NCBI RefSeq assembly: GCF_000025265.1
Contig: NC_013739.1
Coordinates: 1,178,001-1,242,000 of the forward strand
Origin: Conexibacter woesei DSM 14684
GTDB taxonomy: Bacteria; Actinomycetota; Thermoleophilia; Solirubrobacterales; Solirubrobacteraceae
Reading direction: 5' to 3'
Length of the DNA: 64,000 nucleotides
The notes beneath the pieces are model-generated. The model had not been told where the DNA came from, made no database searches, and worked only from the letters and a program-made list of their open reading frames with translations. This document shows, one piece after another, positions 44,784 through 53,271 of the stretch (position 1 is the stretch's first letter; the number at the start of each line of letters is the position of its first letter). A program made the position numbers and the translations under genes.

Positions 44784-46372
44784 CCTCCGCGCTCGTGACC
44801 GCGGCCGCGAGAGCGCCGCACATCGACTGGGCGGCGATGTCGCCGTACATCGCGCTCGCCGCCGGCGGAGTCGTCGTCCTGATGGCCGGCGTCTTCACCG
44901 GGCGCGCGGCGCGCCACGTGACGCCGCTGCTGAGCCTCGTCGCGCTGCTCGCGACGATCGGCCTGTCGATCTGGCGCCTCGGCGACGCGACCGACGTGAT
45001 CTCCGGCGCGCTGCGCGTCGACGACCTGGCGCTGACGCTCAATTTCGTCCTCGCCGGTGCCGGCATCGCCGCGGTGCTGCTGTCGTGGCGCTCGCGCGCG
45101 GCGGCGACCGCCGGGCACGCCGAGTACTACGCGCTGCTGCTGCTCTCCCTGCTCGGCATGGCCGCGCTCGTCGCGGCGCAGAACCTCGTGACGCTGTTCC
45201 TCGCGTTCGAGCTGCTGTCGATTCCGCTCTACGTCCTCTGCGCGGCGGAGTTCAAGCGCGAGGGCTCGCTCGAGTCGGGCCTGAAGTACCTGATCGTCGG
45301 CTCGGTCGGCTCCGCGACGCTGCTCTATGGCCTCGCGCTGATCTACGGCGCCGCCGGCTCGACCGACTTCGTCGGCATCGACAGAGCGCTCGCCGACTCC
45401 GCGATCCGCGACGACGTGCTGCTGCTCACGGGCGTCGGCCTGACGCTCGTCGGGCTCGCCTTCAAGGCCTCGGTCGCGCCGTTCCACCAGTGGACGCCCG
45501 ACGTCTACGAGGGCGCGCCGACGCCGGTCACGGCGTTCATGGCGGTCGCGACGAAGGTCGCCGCGTTCGGCGTCCTGCTGCGGCTGTTCGACGTCGCGCT
45601 CGTCAACGCGCAGCTCGATTGGGCGCCGGCCGTCGCCGCGCTCGCCGCGGTCACGATCATCGTCGGCAACGTCGGCGCGCTGGCGCAGTCGTCACTGAAG
45701 CGGATGCTCGCCTACTCCGGCGTCGCGCAGGCGGGCTACCTGCTCTGCGGGCTCGTCGTCGGAACGCAGCTGGGCGTCAAGGCGACGGTCTTCTACCTCG
45801 TCGTCTACCTCGCGATGAACGCCGCCGCCTTCGCCGTGATCGTCGCGCGCGAGCGCGCCACGGCGGTCGGCGACGACATCTCGGCGGTGGCCGGCCTCGG
45901 CCGCTCGCAGCCGCTGCTCGCGTGGCCGCTGACGCTCGCGATGCTCGGCCTCGCCGGCATCCCGGCGACCGCCGGCTTCATCGGAAAGTTCTATCTGATC
46001 GACGCGCTCGTGGATGGCGGCTACGCCTGGCTCGGCATCGTGCTCGTCGTCGGCTCGATGATCTCGCTCGGCTACTACCTGCGCGTGATCGCGACGATGT
46101 GGATGGGCGACGCCGGCGAGACGGTTCCCGCCTCGTCCGTCCCCGCTCCGGCCACCCCCGCCCCGGCGGCGGCAGGAGCCCCGCCGGTGATGGCAGGCGG
46201 CTCGCAGGAGGCCGACGACCTCGACGAGCGCGTCGCGGGCGACCGCACGCAGCCGGAGGTGCTCGTCGTCGCCTGGATCGCGACCGCGGCGATCGTCTTC
46301 TTCGGCATCATCCCGTCGCCGCTGTTCGAGCTCGCCGGCCGCGCCGGCGCCTCGCTCACAGGCATCTTCTAG
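44780..46372 (+). CDS. nuoN: NADH-quinone oxidoreductase subunit N
   Basis: 530 residues, the third antiporter-like subunit: 'LFLAFELLSIPLYVLCA', 'KASVAPFHQWTPDVYEGAPTPVTAFMAVATKVAAFGVLLRLF' and 'KRMLAYSGVAQAGYLLCGLV'. A ~60-residue Pro/Ala-rich cytoplasmic insertion precedes the last helix. Last gene of the operon; a strong hairpin follows. Confidence 0.96.
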   Translation: MTSALVTAAARAPHIDWAAMSPYIALAAGGVVVLMAGVFTGRAARHVTPLLSLVALLATIGLSIWRLGDATDVISGALRVDDLALTLNFVLAGAGIAAVLLSWRSRAAATAGHAEYYALLLLSLLGMAALVAAQNLVTLFLAFELLSIPLYVLCAAEFKREGSLESGLKYLIVGSVGSATLLYGLALIYGAAGSTDFVGIDRALADSAIRDDVLLLTGVGLTLVGLAFKASVAPFHQWTPDVYEGAPTPVTAFMAVATKVAAFGVLLRLFDVALVNAQLDWAPAVAALAAVTIIVGNVGALAQSSLKRMLAYSGVAQAGYLLCGLVVGTQLGVKATVFYLVVYLAMNAAAFAVIVARERATAVGDDISAVAGLGRSQPLLAWPLTLAMLGLAGIPATAGFIGKFYLIDALVDGGYAWLGIVLVVGSMISLGYYLRVIATMWMGDAGETVPASSVPAPATPAPAAAGAPPVMAGGSQEADDLDERVAGDRTQPEVLVVAWIATAAIVFFGIIPSPLFELAGRAGASLTGIF

Positions 46373-46391
46373 CCCGCGCGGCGCATCATCA

Positions 46392-46430
46392 GGTGCAATC
46401 TCGGGTCGTGTGACGACCCGAGTTCGCACC
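46392..46430 (+). terminator. Terminator of the nuo operon
   Basis: Perfect 10-base arms CTCGGGTCGT and ACGACCCGAG (46400-46409, 46413-46422) with a 3-base loop, extended by GGTGC/GCACC after an internal loop. It begins about 20 bases after the nuoN stop. Confidence 0.8.
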
Positions 46431-46435
46431 TCATA

Positions 46436-46492
46436 CGTTTGTGGCCCACTCGGGGCTGGTGATAAGCCGCTCGTTTGTGGCGGTGCTAGATT
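46436..46492 (+). promoter_or_regulatory. Promoter of the FadR-type gene with direct repeats
   Basis: CGTTTGTGGC occurs at 46436-46445 and 46472-46481, 36 bases apart, and TAGATT (46487-46492) lies six bases before the ATG at 46499. The repeats may bind the regulator itself. Confidence 0.5.
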
Positions 46493-46498
46493 CATCCC

Positions 46499-47191
46499 AT
46501 GACCGGACGATTGAGCCGCGGACCGTCGCTCGTCGACCAGGCGATCGAGGCGGTGCGCGCGGAGATCGTCGCCGGCGCGTGGCCGATCGGCGGGAAGATC
46601 CCGACCGAGCCCGAGCTCGTCGACCAGCTCGGGATCGGCCGCAACAGCGTGCGCGAGGCGATCCGCGCGCTCGTCCACGCCGGACTGTTGGAGACGCGCC
46701 AGGGCGACGGAACCTACGTCCGCGCGACGAGCGACCTCGCCGGCGCCGTCAAGCGCCGCATCGGCCGCGCTGAGCTGATCGAGGTGCTGGAGGTGCGGCG
46801 CGCGCTGGAGGTCGAGACGGCGCGGCTCGCCGCGCTGCGGCGCACGGAGGCCGACGCCGACGCGCTCGAGCGGCTGCGCGACGAGCGCGCCGAGGCGTGG
46901 AGCGGGGGCGACCTCGCGCGCTTCGTCGAGCGCGACGTCGCGCTGCACCGCGCGATCGCCGCGATGGCCGGCAACGCGATGCTCGCCGAGCTGTACCTCG
47001 ACTTCAGCCAAGCGCTGCCGGACGCGATCGGCGCGAACGTCGCGCGCGAGGTCACGGGGCCCGAGGAGCTGCACCTCCACGACGCGCTCGTCGCGGCGAT
47101 CCGCGCCGGCGACGCCGACGCCGCGCAGGCCGAGACGGTCCAGATGCTCGACACGCTGATCGCCGGCCTGCGGGCCGAGGCCGGCCCGTGA
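46499..47191 (+). CDS. FadR-subfamily GntR transcriptional regulator
   Basis: 230 residues. N-terminal winged helix (LVDQAIEAVRAEIVAGAWPIGGKIPTEPELVDQLGIGRNSVREAIRALVHAGLLETRQGDGTYV), then the all-helical FCD ligand-binding domain with likely metal ligands in 'ERDVALHRAIAAMAGN' (D, H) and 'ELHLHDALVAAIRAGD' (H). The family responds to organic acids. Leaderless start. The GTG of the MFS gene overlaps its stop, so the regulator and transporter form an operon and the ligand may be the transported compound. Confidence 0.9.
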   Translation: MTGRLSRGPSLVDQAIEAVRAEIVAGAWPIGGKIPTEPELVDQLGIGRNSVREAIRALVHAGLLETRQGDGTYVRATSDLAGAVKRRIGRAELIEVLEVRRALEVETARLAALRRTEADADALERLRDERAEAWSGGDLARFVERDVALHRAIAAMAGNAMLAELYLDFSQALPDAIGANVAREVTGPEELHLHDALVAAIRAGDADAAQAETVQMLDTLIAGLRAEAGP

Positions 47192-48495
47192 ACGCCCGCG
47201 GGCGCCGTGACACGCTGCTGCTGCTCGTCGGGCTCGTGCTCGTCGCGCTCAACCTGCGCGTCGCGCTGACGAGCGTCGGGCCGCTGATCGACGACCTCAG
47301 AGCCGACCTCGGCCTCTCGGGCACCGCGATCGGGCTGCTGAGCACCGCGCCGCTGCTGGCGCTCGGGCTCGTCTCGCCGCTGGCGCCGCGGCTGGCCGAG
47401 CGGTTCGGTGCCGAGCACGTCGTCTTCGCCTGCCTGCTGGCGATCGGCGCGGGCGTGCTGGCGCGCTGGCTGCCTCCCGCCGCGCTGCTGTTCGCCGGGA
47501 CGATGGTCGCCGGCTGCGCGATCGCGATCGGCAACGTCCTGATGCCCGGGATCGTCAAGCGCCGCTTCGGCGACCGCGCCGCGACGGTGACCGGCCTCTA
47601 CTCGGTCGGGCTCAGCGGCGGGGCGGCGCTCGCCGCCGGCCTGACCGTGCCGATCGAGCAGTGGCTCGGCGGCGACTGGCGGCTCGCGCTGGCGCTGTGG
47701 GCGCTGCCCGCGCTGCTCGCCGCGGTCGTCTGGCTGCCTCAGCTGCGGCGGCGCGGGGAGGAGCGCCGGGACGCGGCGCAGGCGGCCGCCGCGCCCGCGC
47801 ATACGGACAGTGACGGCGATGCGAGCGATGCGGGTGGTGCGGGCGATGAGGTCGGCGCGGGCAGCGGGCGGATCAGCCTCTGGCGCGACCGTCGCGCGTG
47901 GTCGGTGACGGTCTTCATGGGGATGCAGTCGGCGATCTTCTACACCGCCGCGGCATGGCTGCCGGAGATCCTGCGCGACCAGGGAATGGGCGCCGGGGCG
48001 GCCGGCGCGATGCTGTCGCTGGTGATGTTCCTCGGCATACCGTTCGGCTTCGCGACCGCGGCGCTCGCCGGGCGGATGGCCGATCAGCGGCCGCTCGCGC
48101 TCGCCGCGGCGCTGTTCCCCGCCGCCGGCTGGATCGGCCTGCTGCTCGCGCCCGGCTCCGCGACGCTGCTGTGGGCCGTGCTGCTCGGGATCGGCGCCGG
48201 CACCGGCTTCCCGCTCGTGCTGACGCTCTTCGTGCTGCGAACGCGCGACGCGCGCCACACCGCCGCGCTGTCCGGGATGGCGCAGTCGGCTGGCTACACG
48301 CTCGCGGCGCTCTGCCCGCTCGCGATCGGCGCGCTGCACGACCTCAGCGGCGGCTGGACGCTCCCGCTCGCGGTGCTCGCCTGCCTCGGGGTGCCCGAGC
48401 TGGTCGCCGCCCTCGGCGCGTCGCGACGCGGCTACGTCGGGGAGGTTCCGGCCCCGGTCGTCGCCGCCGCGCCAGTGCCGCGCGTCGCCGCCTGA
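47188..48495 (+). CDS. MFS transporter, CynX/NimT family
   Basis: 435 residues, 12 hydrophobic segments with a central acidic/Gly-rich loop of about 45 residues. 'ALNLRVALTSVGPLIDDLRADLGLSGTAIGLLSTAPLLALGLVSPLAPRLAERFG' is the hallmark start of the CynX (cyanate)/NimT (nitroimidazole) group. Substrate unknown; coupled to the FadR-type regulator by a GTGA overlap. Confidence 0.88.
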   Translation: MNARGRRDTLLLLVGLVLVALNLRVALTSVGPLIDDLRADLGLSGTAIGLLSTAPLLALGLVSPLAPRLAERFGAEHVVFACLLAIGAGVLARWLPPAALLFAGTMVAGCAIAIGNVLMPGIVKRRFGDRAATVTGLYSVGLSGGAALAAGLTVPIEQWLGGDWRLALALWALPALLAAVVWLPQLRRRGEERRDAAQAAAAPAHTDSDGDASDAGGAGDEVGAGSGRISLWRDRRAWSVTVFMGMQSAIFYTAAAWLPEILRDQGMGAGAAGAMLSLVMFLGIPFGFATAALAGRMADQRPLALAAALFPAAGWIGLLLAPGSATLLWAVLLGIGAGTGFPLVLTLFVLRTRDARHTAALSGMAQSAGYTLAALCPLAIGALHDLSGGWTLPLAVLACLGVPELVAALGASRRGYVGEVPAPVVAAAPVPRVAA

Positions 48496-48509
48496 GCGGG
48501 CGGAAGGTG

Positions 48510-48529
48510 GCCGGCGAACGAGCGCCGGC
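48510..48529 (+). terminator. Short hairpin after the MFS gene
   Basis: GCCGGCG and CGCCGGC arms with a 6-base loop, 14 bases after the stop. Confidence 0.45.
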
Positions 48530-48586
48530 GAGGGCGCCGAAGGACGCAGGGCCGCAGGCCGCCGCGTCCCTGCCACACTGAGCGCG

Positions 48587-49834
48587 ATGCCCGCTCGCCT
48601 GCCCGACGCGCCTCCCGCACCGGCCGACGGCGCGCTGCCGCTGGCAGCGCGCGAAGAGCTGGGGGAGCGGCCGTTCGGGATCTACGTGCACGTGCCGTTC
48701 TGCGCGACGCGCTGCGGCTACTGCGACTTCAACACGTACACCGCCGAGGAGCTGCCCGGCGGCGTCAACCGCAACAGCTACGCCGCGAGCGCGATCGCCG
48801 AGCTGGCGCTGGCGCGGCGCGTGCTGTCCGGCGGCGACCGCTCCGGGGGCTGCACCGCCGCGCCGCCGCTGGTCGAGACGGTCTTCTTCGGCGGCGGCAC
48901 GCCGACGCTGCTGCCGGCGGAGGACCTCGCCGGGATCCTCGACGCGATCGACCTGCTGTTCGGCCTCGCACCCCGCGCGGAGGTGACGACCGAGGCGAAC
49001 CCCGAGTCGGTCACGCCCGCCACGCTCGCGACGCTGCGCGCCGCCGGCTTCACGCGGATCTCGCTGGGGATGCAGAGCGCCGTCGGCCACGTGCTGGACG
49101 TGCTCGACCGCACGCACACGCCAGGTCGTGCGGCGGCCGCCGTCGCCGAGGCGCGCGCGGCCGGCTTCGAGCACGTCTCGCTCGACCTGATCTACGGCAC
49201 GCCCGGCGAGCGCGACGCCGACTGGCGCGCCTCGGTCGAGACCGCGCTCGGCGCCGCGCCCGACCACGTCAGCGCGTACGCGCTGACGGTCGAGCCGGGC
49301 ACCCGTCTGCACGCGCGCGTGCAGCGGGGCGAGCTGCCGTCGCCCGACGAGGACGCGCTCGCCGACCGCTACGCGATCGCGGACGAGGCGTTCGCCGCCG
49401 CCGGCCTGCGCTGGTACGAGATCTCCAACTGGGCCGGCAGCGAGCCGGCGCGCTGCGCGCACAACGTCAACTACTGGCGCGGCGGCGACTGGTGGGGCGT
49501 CGGCCCCGGCGCGCACAGCCACGTCGGCGGCGTGCGCTGGTGGAACGTGCTGCACCCCTCCGCCTACGCGACCGCGCTCGCCGAACGGCGCTCGCCGGCG
49601 GCCGGCCGCGAGCAGCTCGACGCCGAGACGCGCCGCTTCGAGCGGATCATGCTGGAGACGCGGCTCTCAGAAGGTCTCGACGCGGCGCTGCTGCGGGAGG
49701 ACGGCCGCGCCGCCGCCGCGCGTGCCGCCGACGAGGGGCTGGCGGAGCCGGAGGCGCTGGCGGAGGGGCGCGTGCGCCTCACGCGCCGCGGGCGGCTGCT
49801 CGCGGACGCGGTCGTGCGCGACCTCGTCGACTGA
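48587..49834 (+). CDS. hemW: Radical SAM heme chaperone HemW (coproporphyrinogen-oxidase-like)
   Basis: 415 residues. The [4Fe-4S]/SAM motif is FGIYVHVPFCATRCGYCDFNTY (CxxxCxxC preceded by the HemN-type YxHIPFC); 'TVFFGGGTPTLLP' and 'GMQSAVGHVLDVLDRTHT' are also typical. The C-terminal HemN_C domain is present. The lack of the extra N-terminal cysteine and the context favour HemW (heme trafficking) over true HemN; the two are hard to separate by sequence. CACACT lies seven bases before the ATG (leaderless). Confidence 0.85.
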   Translation: MPARLPDAPPAPADGALPLAAREELGERPFGIYVHVPFCATRCGYCDFNTYTAEELPGGVNRNSYAASAIAELALARRVLSGGDRSGGCTAAPPLVETVFFGGGTPTLLPAEDLAGILDAIDLLFGLAPRAEVTTEANPESVTPATLATLRAAGFTRISLGMQSAVGHVLDVLDRTHTPGRAAAAVAEARAAGFEHVSLDLIYGTPGERDADWRASVETALGAAPDHVSAYALTVEPGTRLHARVQRGELPSPDEDALADRYAIADEAFAAAGLRWYEISNWAGSEPARCAHNVNYWRGGDWWGVGPGAHSHVGGVRWWNVLHPSAYATALAERRSPAAGREQLDAETRRFERIMLETRLSEGLDAALLREDGRAAAARAADEGLAEPEALAEGRVRLTRRGRLLADAVVRDLVD

Positions 49835-49855
49835 TCTCCGGCTGGTCCGTGACGC

Positions 49856-50521
49856 TCAGGCCGCGGGGCTCGGCGCTCTCTCCCGCACCTCGTAGACGCA
49901 CGCGTGCGAGCCGCTGAGGATGTGTGCGACGCGCGTCACGTCAGCGTCGGGCAGCACCTCGCGCAGGAACGAGATCTCGGTCGTGCACGCGTGGCCGTAG
50001 CGCTGGGCGACGGCGAGGATCGCGCAGTTGTGCTCGCGGATCCGGTAGGCGCCGTCGTCGGCGCGCTCGAAGTCGGCGAGGTAGCCGTCCTCGTCGAGCA
50101 CGCGCGCGATCTCCGCCACGCGTGCGCCGAAGTCCAGCCCTTCCAGGCGGGCGAGCACGCGTGCGACGCGTGCGCTGCGGCGCCGCTCGAAGGCGCGCCG
50201 CACGACGTCGGGGTCCTCGTCGGCGAGGATGTCGAGCAGCTCCAGCGTCAGCTCCCCGTACGCCTTCGGGAAGAGCGCCTCCGCCGCCCCGCCGAGGCGA
50301 TAGCTGCGCCGCGGCCGGCCGGGGCCGGAGCGCTCGTCGCGGTGGACGACGAGGTCGGCCGCGGCGAGGCCCTGCAGGTGCTGGCGCACGGCGCTGACGG
50401 TCACGCCCAGCTCCTCGGCCAGCTCCTCGGCGCGCGCCTCGCCGCGCTTGCGCAGCGTGACGAGCAGCGCGCGGCGGGTGGGTGGAAGTTCGGCGAGGAC
50501 AGGTCCGAGGGCGGGTTCCAT
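49856..50521 (-). CDS. SufR-like Fe-S-dependent transcriptional regulator
   Basis: 221 residues. The N-terminal winged helix ([62 protein letters not shown]) is of the ArsR/DeoR type. The C-terminal part carries cysteines spaced CX12C then X28C in '[16 protein letters not shown]' and 'SGSHAC', as in SufR-like proteins that sense Fe-S cluster status. It is divergent from sod and ferredoxin and probably controls them. TACTGT lies ten bases upstream of the start codon. Confidence 0.85.
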   Translation of the reverse strand: MEPALGPVLAELPPTRRALLVTLRKRGEARAEELAEELGVTVSAVRQHLQGLAAADLVVHRDERSGPGRPRRSYRLGGAAEALFPKAYGELTLELLDILADEDPDVVRRAFERRRSARVARVLARLEGLDFGARVAEIARVLDEDGYLADFERADDGAYRIREHNCAILAVAQRYGHACTTEISFLREVLPDADVTRVAHILSGSHACVYEVRERAPSPAA

Positions 50522-50531
50522 GTATGTTTGA

Positions 50532-50545
50532 ACAGTAGCGACTGT
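50532..50545. promoter_or_regulatory. Palindrome between the SufR-like gene and sod
   Basis: ACAGT-AGCG-ACTGT lies 11 bases before the regulator's start and 34 before sod, overlapping the TACTGT box of the regulator and next to TTGAAC on the sod strand. A fitting place for auto- and cross-regulation. Confidence 0.5.
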
Positions 50546-50578
50546 CCATATTCGCCGAGCCCGATGAAGGGAGCCCAC

Positions 50579-51180
<602 letters not shown>

Positions 51181-51184
<4 letters not shown>

Positions 51185-51441
51185 CCTACGTCATCGCTGA
51201 GCCGTGCATCGGCGAGAAGGACCACTCCTGCACAGAGGTCTGCCCGGTCGACTGCATCCATCCGACGCAGGACGAGCCGGGATTCGCCGAGGCGACGATG
51301 CTCTACATCGATCCCGAGGAGTGCATCGACTGCGACGCCTGCGTCGAGGCGTGTCCCGTCGACGCGATCTTCCCTGAGGATCTGCTGCCGGCCCAATGGG
51401 CCGAGTACGCCGAGAGAAACGCCGCGTACTTCAAGCAGTAG
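51181..51441 (+). CDS. fdxA: Seven-iron ferredoxin
   Basis: 86 residues. The N-terminal [17 protein letters not shown] has the spacing of a [3Fe-4S]/[4Fe-4S] ferredoxin (C-x7-C-x3-CP), and [15 protein letters not shown] holds the second cluster. The length and the tail '[11 protein letters not shown]' match actinobacterial FdxA. Overlaps sod by four bases (ATGA). Confidence 0.95.
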
Positions 51442-51459
51442 CGCTGCCCGGTGGAGGGT

Positions 51460-51482
51460 GCGCGTCGCTCACAGCGACGCGC
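51460..51482. terminator. Bidirectional hairpin enclosing the stop of the sigma-factor gene
   Basis: Perfect 10-base arms (GCGCGTCGCT and complement) with loop CAC. The minus-strand stop (51469-51471) lies at the arm/loop border; the ferredoxin gene ends 19 bases before it, so the hairpin serves both convergent genes. Confidence 0.7.
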
Positions 51483-52038
51483 GCTCCTCCTCGAGCATCT
51501 CCCGCAGGCGCCGTAGCGCGCTCGCGATGCGGGACTTGACGGTCCCGAGCGGTATGCCGGTGTGCGCGACGATCTGGCTCTGGCTGAAGCCCATGTGGAA
51601 GTGCAGCCGCACGACCTCGGCCTCGGCCCGCGAGAGCCGCGCGAGCATCCCGTCGACGACCATCCTGTCGACCACGTCGGCCGCGGGCTCGCGCTCGCAG
51701 ATGCTGTCCATCCCGGCTGCCGACGGATCCCAGGGCTCCGGGATGCGCCGCCGCAGGTGGTCGATCGCGCGGGAGCGGGCGATCGTCGCCAGCCAGGTGC
51801 GCAGCGATGCGCGCGCCGGATCGTAGGAGCCGCAGCGCAGCCACGCTTCCAGCAGCACCTGCTGGAAGACGTCCTCGGCGGCGCTGCGGTCGCCGAGCGT
51901 CGCGGAGAGGGCGGCGAGCGTCGGAGGGCCGTACTCGGCGTAGAGCGCGCGGACCGCATCCGGGTCCCCGCGGCGCAAGCCGTCGGCGATGCGAAGCTCG
52001 ATTGAAGACTGGCTGCTTCGGCGCATCACGGGCGTCAT
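51469..52038 (-). CDS. RNA polymerase sigma-70-family (ECF-like) sigma factor
   Basis: 189 residues. Region 2 (ALYAEYGPPTLAALSATLGDRSAAEDVFQQVLLEAWLRCGSYDPARASLRTWLATIARSRAIDHLRRR) and region 4 (LSRAEAEVVRLHFHMGFSQSQIVAHTGIPLGTVKSRIASALRRLREML) are both clear. No anti-sigma gene is adjacent. ATG 52038 is preferred; the frame is open further upstream without a good start. It is divergent from the repeat-containing secreted protein and may control it (inference). Confidence 0.88.
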   Translation of the reverse strand: MTPVMRRSSQSSIELRIADGLRRGDPDAVRALYAEYGPPTLAALSATLGDRSAAEDVFQQVLLEAWLRCGSYDPARASLRTWLATIARSRAIDHLRRRIPEPWDPSAAGMDSICEREPAADVVDRMVVDGMLARLSRAEAEVVRLHFHMGFSQSQIVAHTGIPLGTVKSRIASALRRLREMLEEERASL

Positions 52039-52203
52039 CACTGTCGCATCTTCGGCGGCCGACAACGGTATGGCGTCGGTAGGAGTTGGCGCGTAGGCTC
52101 GCAATCGGACATAGTGAGTGCCGACGCGCCAGCTTTGAGCAACAGCGTGAAGTGGCACGTAACTTGAGCAATGAGGAGTTCCCCCCAAGAAAGGACTCAC
52201 GCC

Positions 52204-53271
52204 ATGACAACGAGGCTCGGCTGGCACGGCCGCCTCGCGGTGGCAACGGCCGCGCTCGCGACGCTCGTCGTCGCCGCACCCGCCGGTGCTGCCACCACCG
52301 TCAGACTCGCCGGCGGCTCGACCTCGGTGAAGCTCAGCTCGAAGGCCACCAGCGCCTTCAAGCAGGCCGGCATCAAGGTCAGCCCTGCGAAGCCCGCCAA
52401 GAGCAGAGGCGGGAGCATCGTGCTCCCGATCAGTGGCGGCTCGATCGATCCCGCCACCGCGAAGGGCGTGATCGTCCACAAGGGCGGCATCACGCTGAAG
52501 ATGGGCAAGGGCAAGTTCACGCTCGGCTCGCTGACGCTCAACACCGCCAAGGGCACGTTCGCCGCCAAGGTCGGCAGAAGCAGAGCGGCCGCGACGATCG
52601 GGACGGTCAAGGGCGGCAAGGTCGCCCGCAACGGCTTTGCGACGAACCTCTCCGGCGCCAAGCTCACGCTCAACAAGCTCGGTGCCGCGACGATCAACAC
52701 GGCGTTCGGCATCGACGCCATCAAGGCGGGCCTGCAGCTCGGCACGGCGTCGGTCGTCTCGCAGCCGGCTGAGATCGCGCTCACGAGAGGCACGACGAAG
52801 CTGGCGTTCACGGCGACGACCGCCGGCGCGCTGACGCAGCTCAGAGTCGCGGTCGGCGCCGTCGCGCCCGCGACGTTCGACGCGGCCACCGGCACGCTGT
52901 CGTTCCCGATCACGAGAGGCACCGTCGATCCGGCGACGCTGGCCGGCTCGATCTTCCACAGCGGCGGCCTGTCGCTGACGAAGGCGGGCTCCGCTCCGAC
53001 CGAGCTGACGCAGCCGATCATCACGCTGTCGACGAGCCCGACGCTCGCCGTCACGTTCGGCGGCTCGAGCCTCGCGATCGCCGATCTCGACATCAGCAGA
53101 CTGACGAGATCGATCGACTCGAGATCCCGCACGATCTCGCTGGCGGGTGCCGGCGTGAAGCTCAACCAGACCGCCGCTTCGGCGCTCACCGGCATCCTCG
53201 GTGCTCCCGACGGCTCTTTCAGAGCGGGCGATCTGATCGCCACGGCGTCGCTGACCGCGACGGCGCGCTAG
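52204..53271 (+). CDS. Secreted protein with two related beta-rich domains (HtaA-like)
   Basis: 355 residues. Signal peptide ending APAGAAT. Two repeats of about 75-90 residues share the pattern 'I-PI-GG-S/T-DPATxxGxIxHxGGxxL' (GGSIDPATAKGVIVHKGGITL near residue 75 and RGTVDPATLAGSIFHSGGLSL near residue 240). The pattern resembles HtaA domains, which bind heme in corynebacteria, but no His/Tyr heme ligand can be identified safely. More than half of its arginines are AGA. AAAGGA lies nine bases before the ATG. Confidence 0.75.
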   Translation: MTTRLGWHGRLAVATAALATLVVAAPAGAATTVRLAGGSTSVKLSSKATSAFKQAGIKVSPAKPAKSRGGSIVLPISGGSIDPATAKGVIVHKGGITLKMGKGKFTLGSLTLNTAKGTFAAKVGRSRAAATIGTVKGGKVARNGFATNLSGAKLTLNKLGAATINTAFGIDAIKAGLQLGTASVVSQPAEIALTRGTTKLAFTATTAGALTQLRVAVGAVAPATFDAATGTLSFPITRGTVDPATLAGSIFHSGGLSLTKAGSAPTELTQPIITLSTSPTLAVTFGGSSLAIADLDISRLTRSIDSRSRTISLAGAGVKLNQTAASALTGILGAPDGSFRAGDLIATASLTATAR

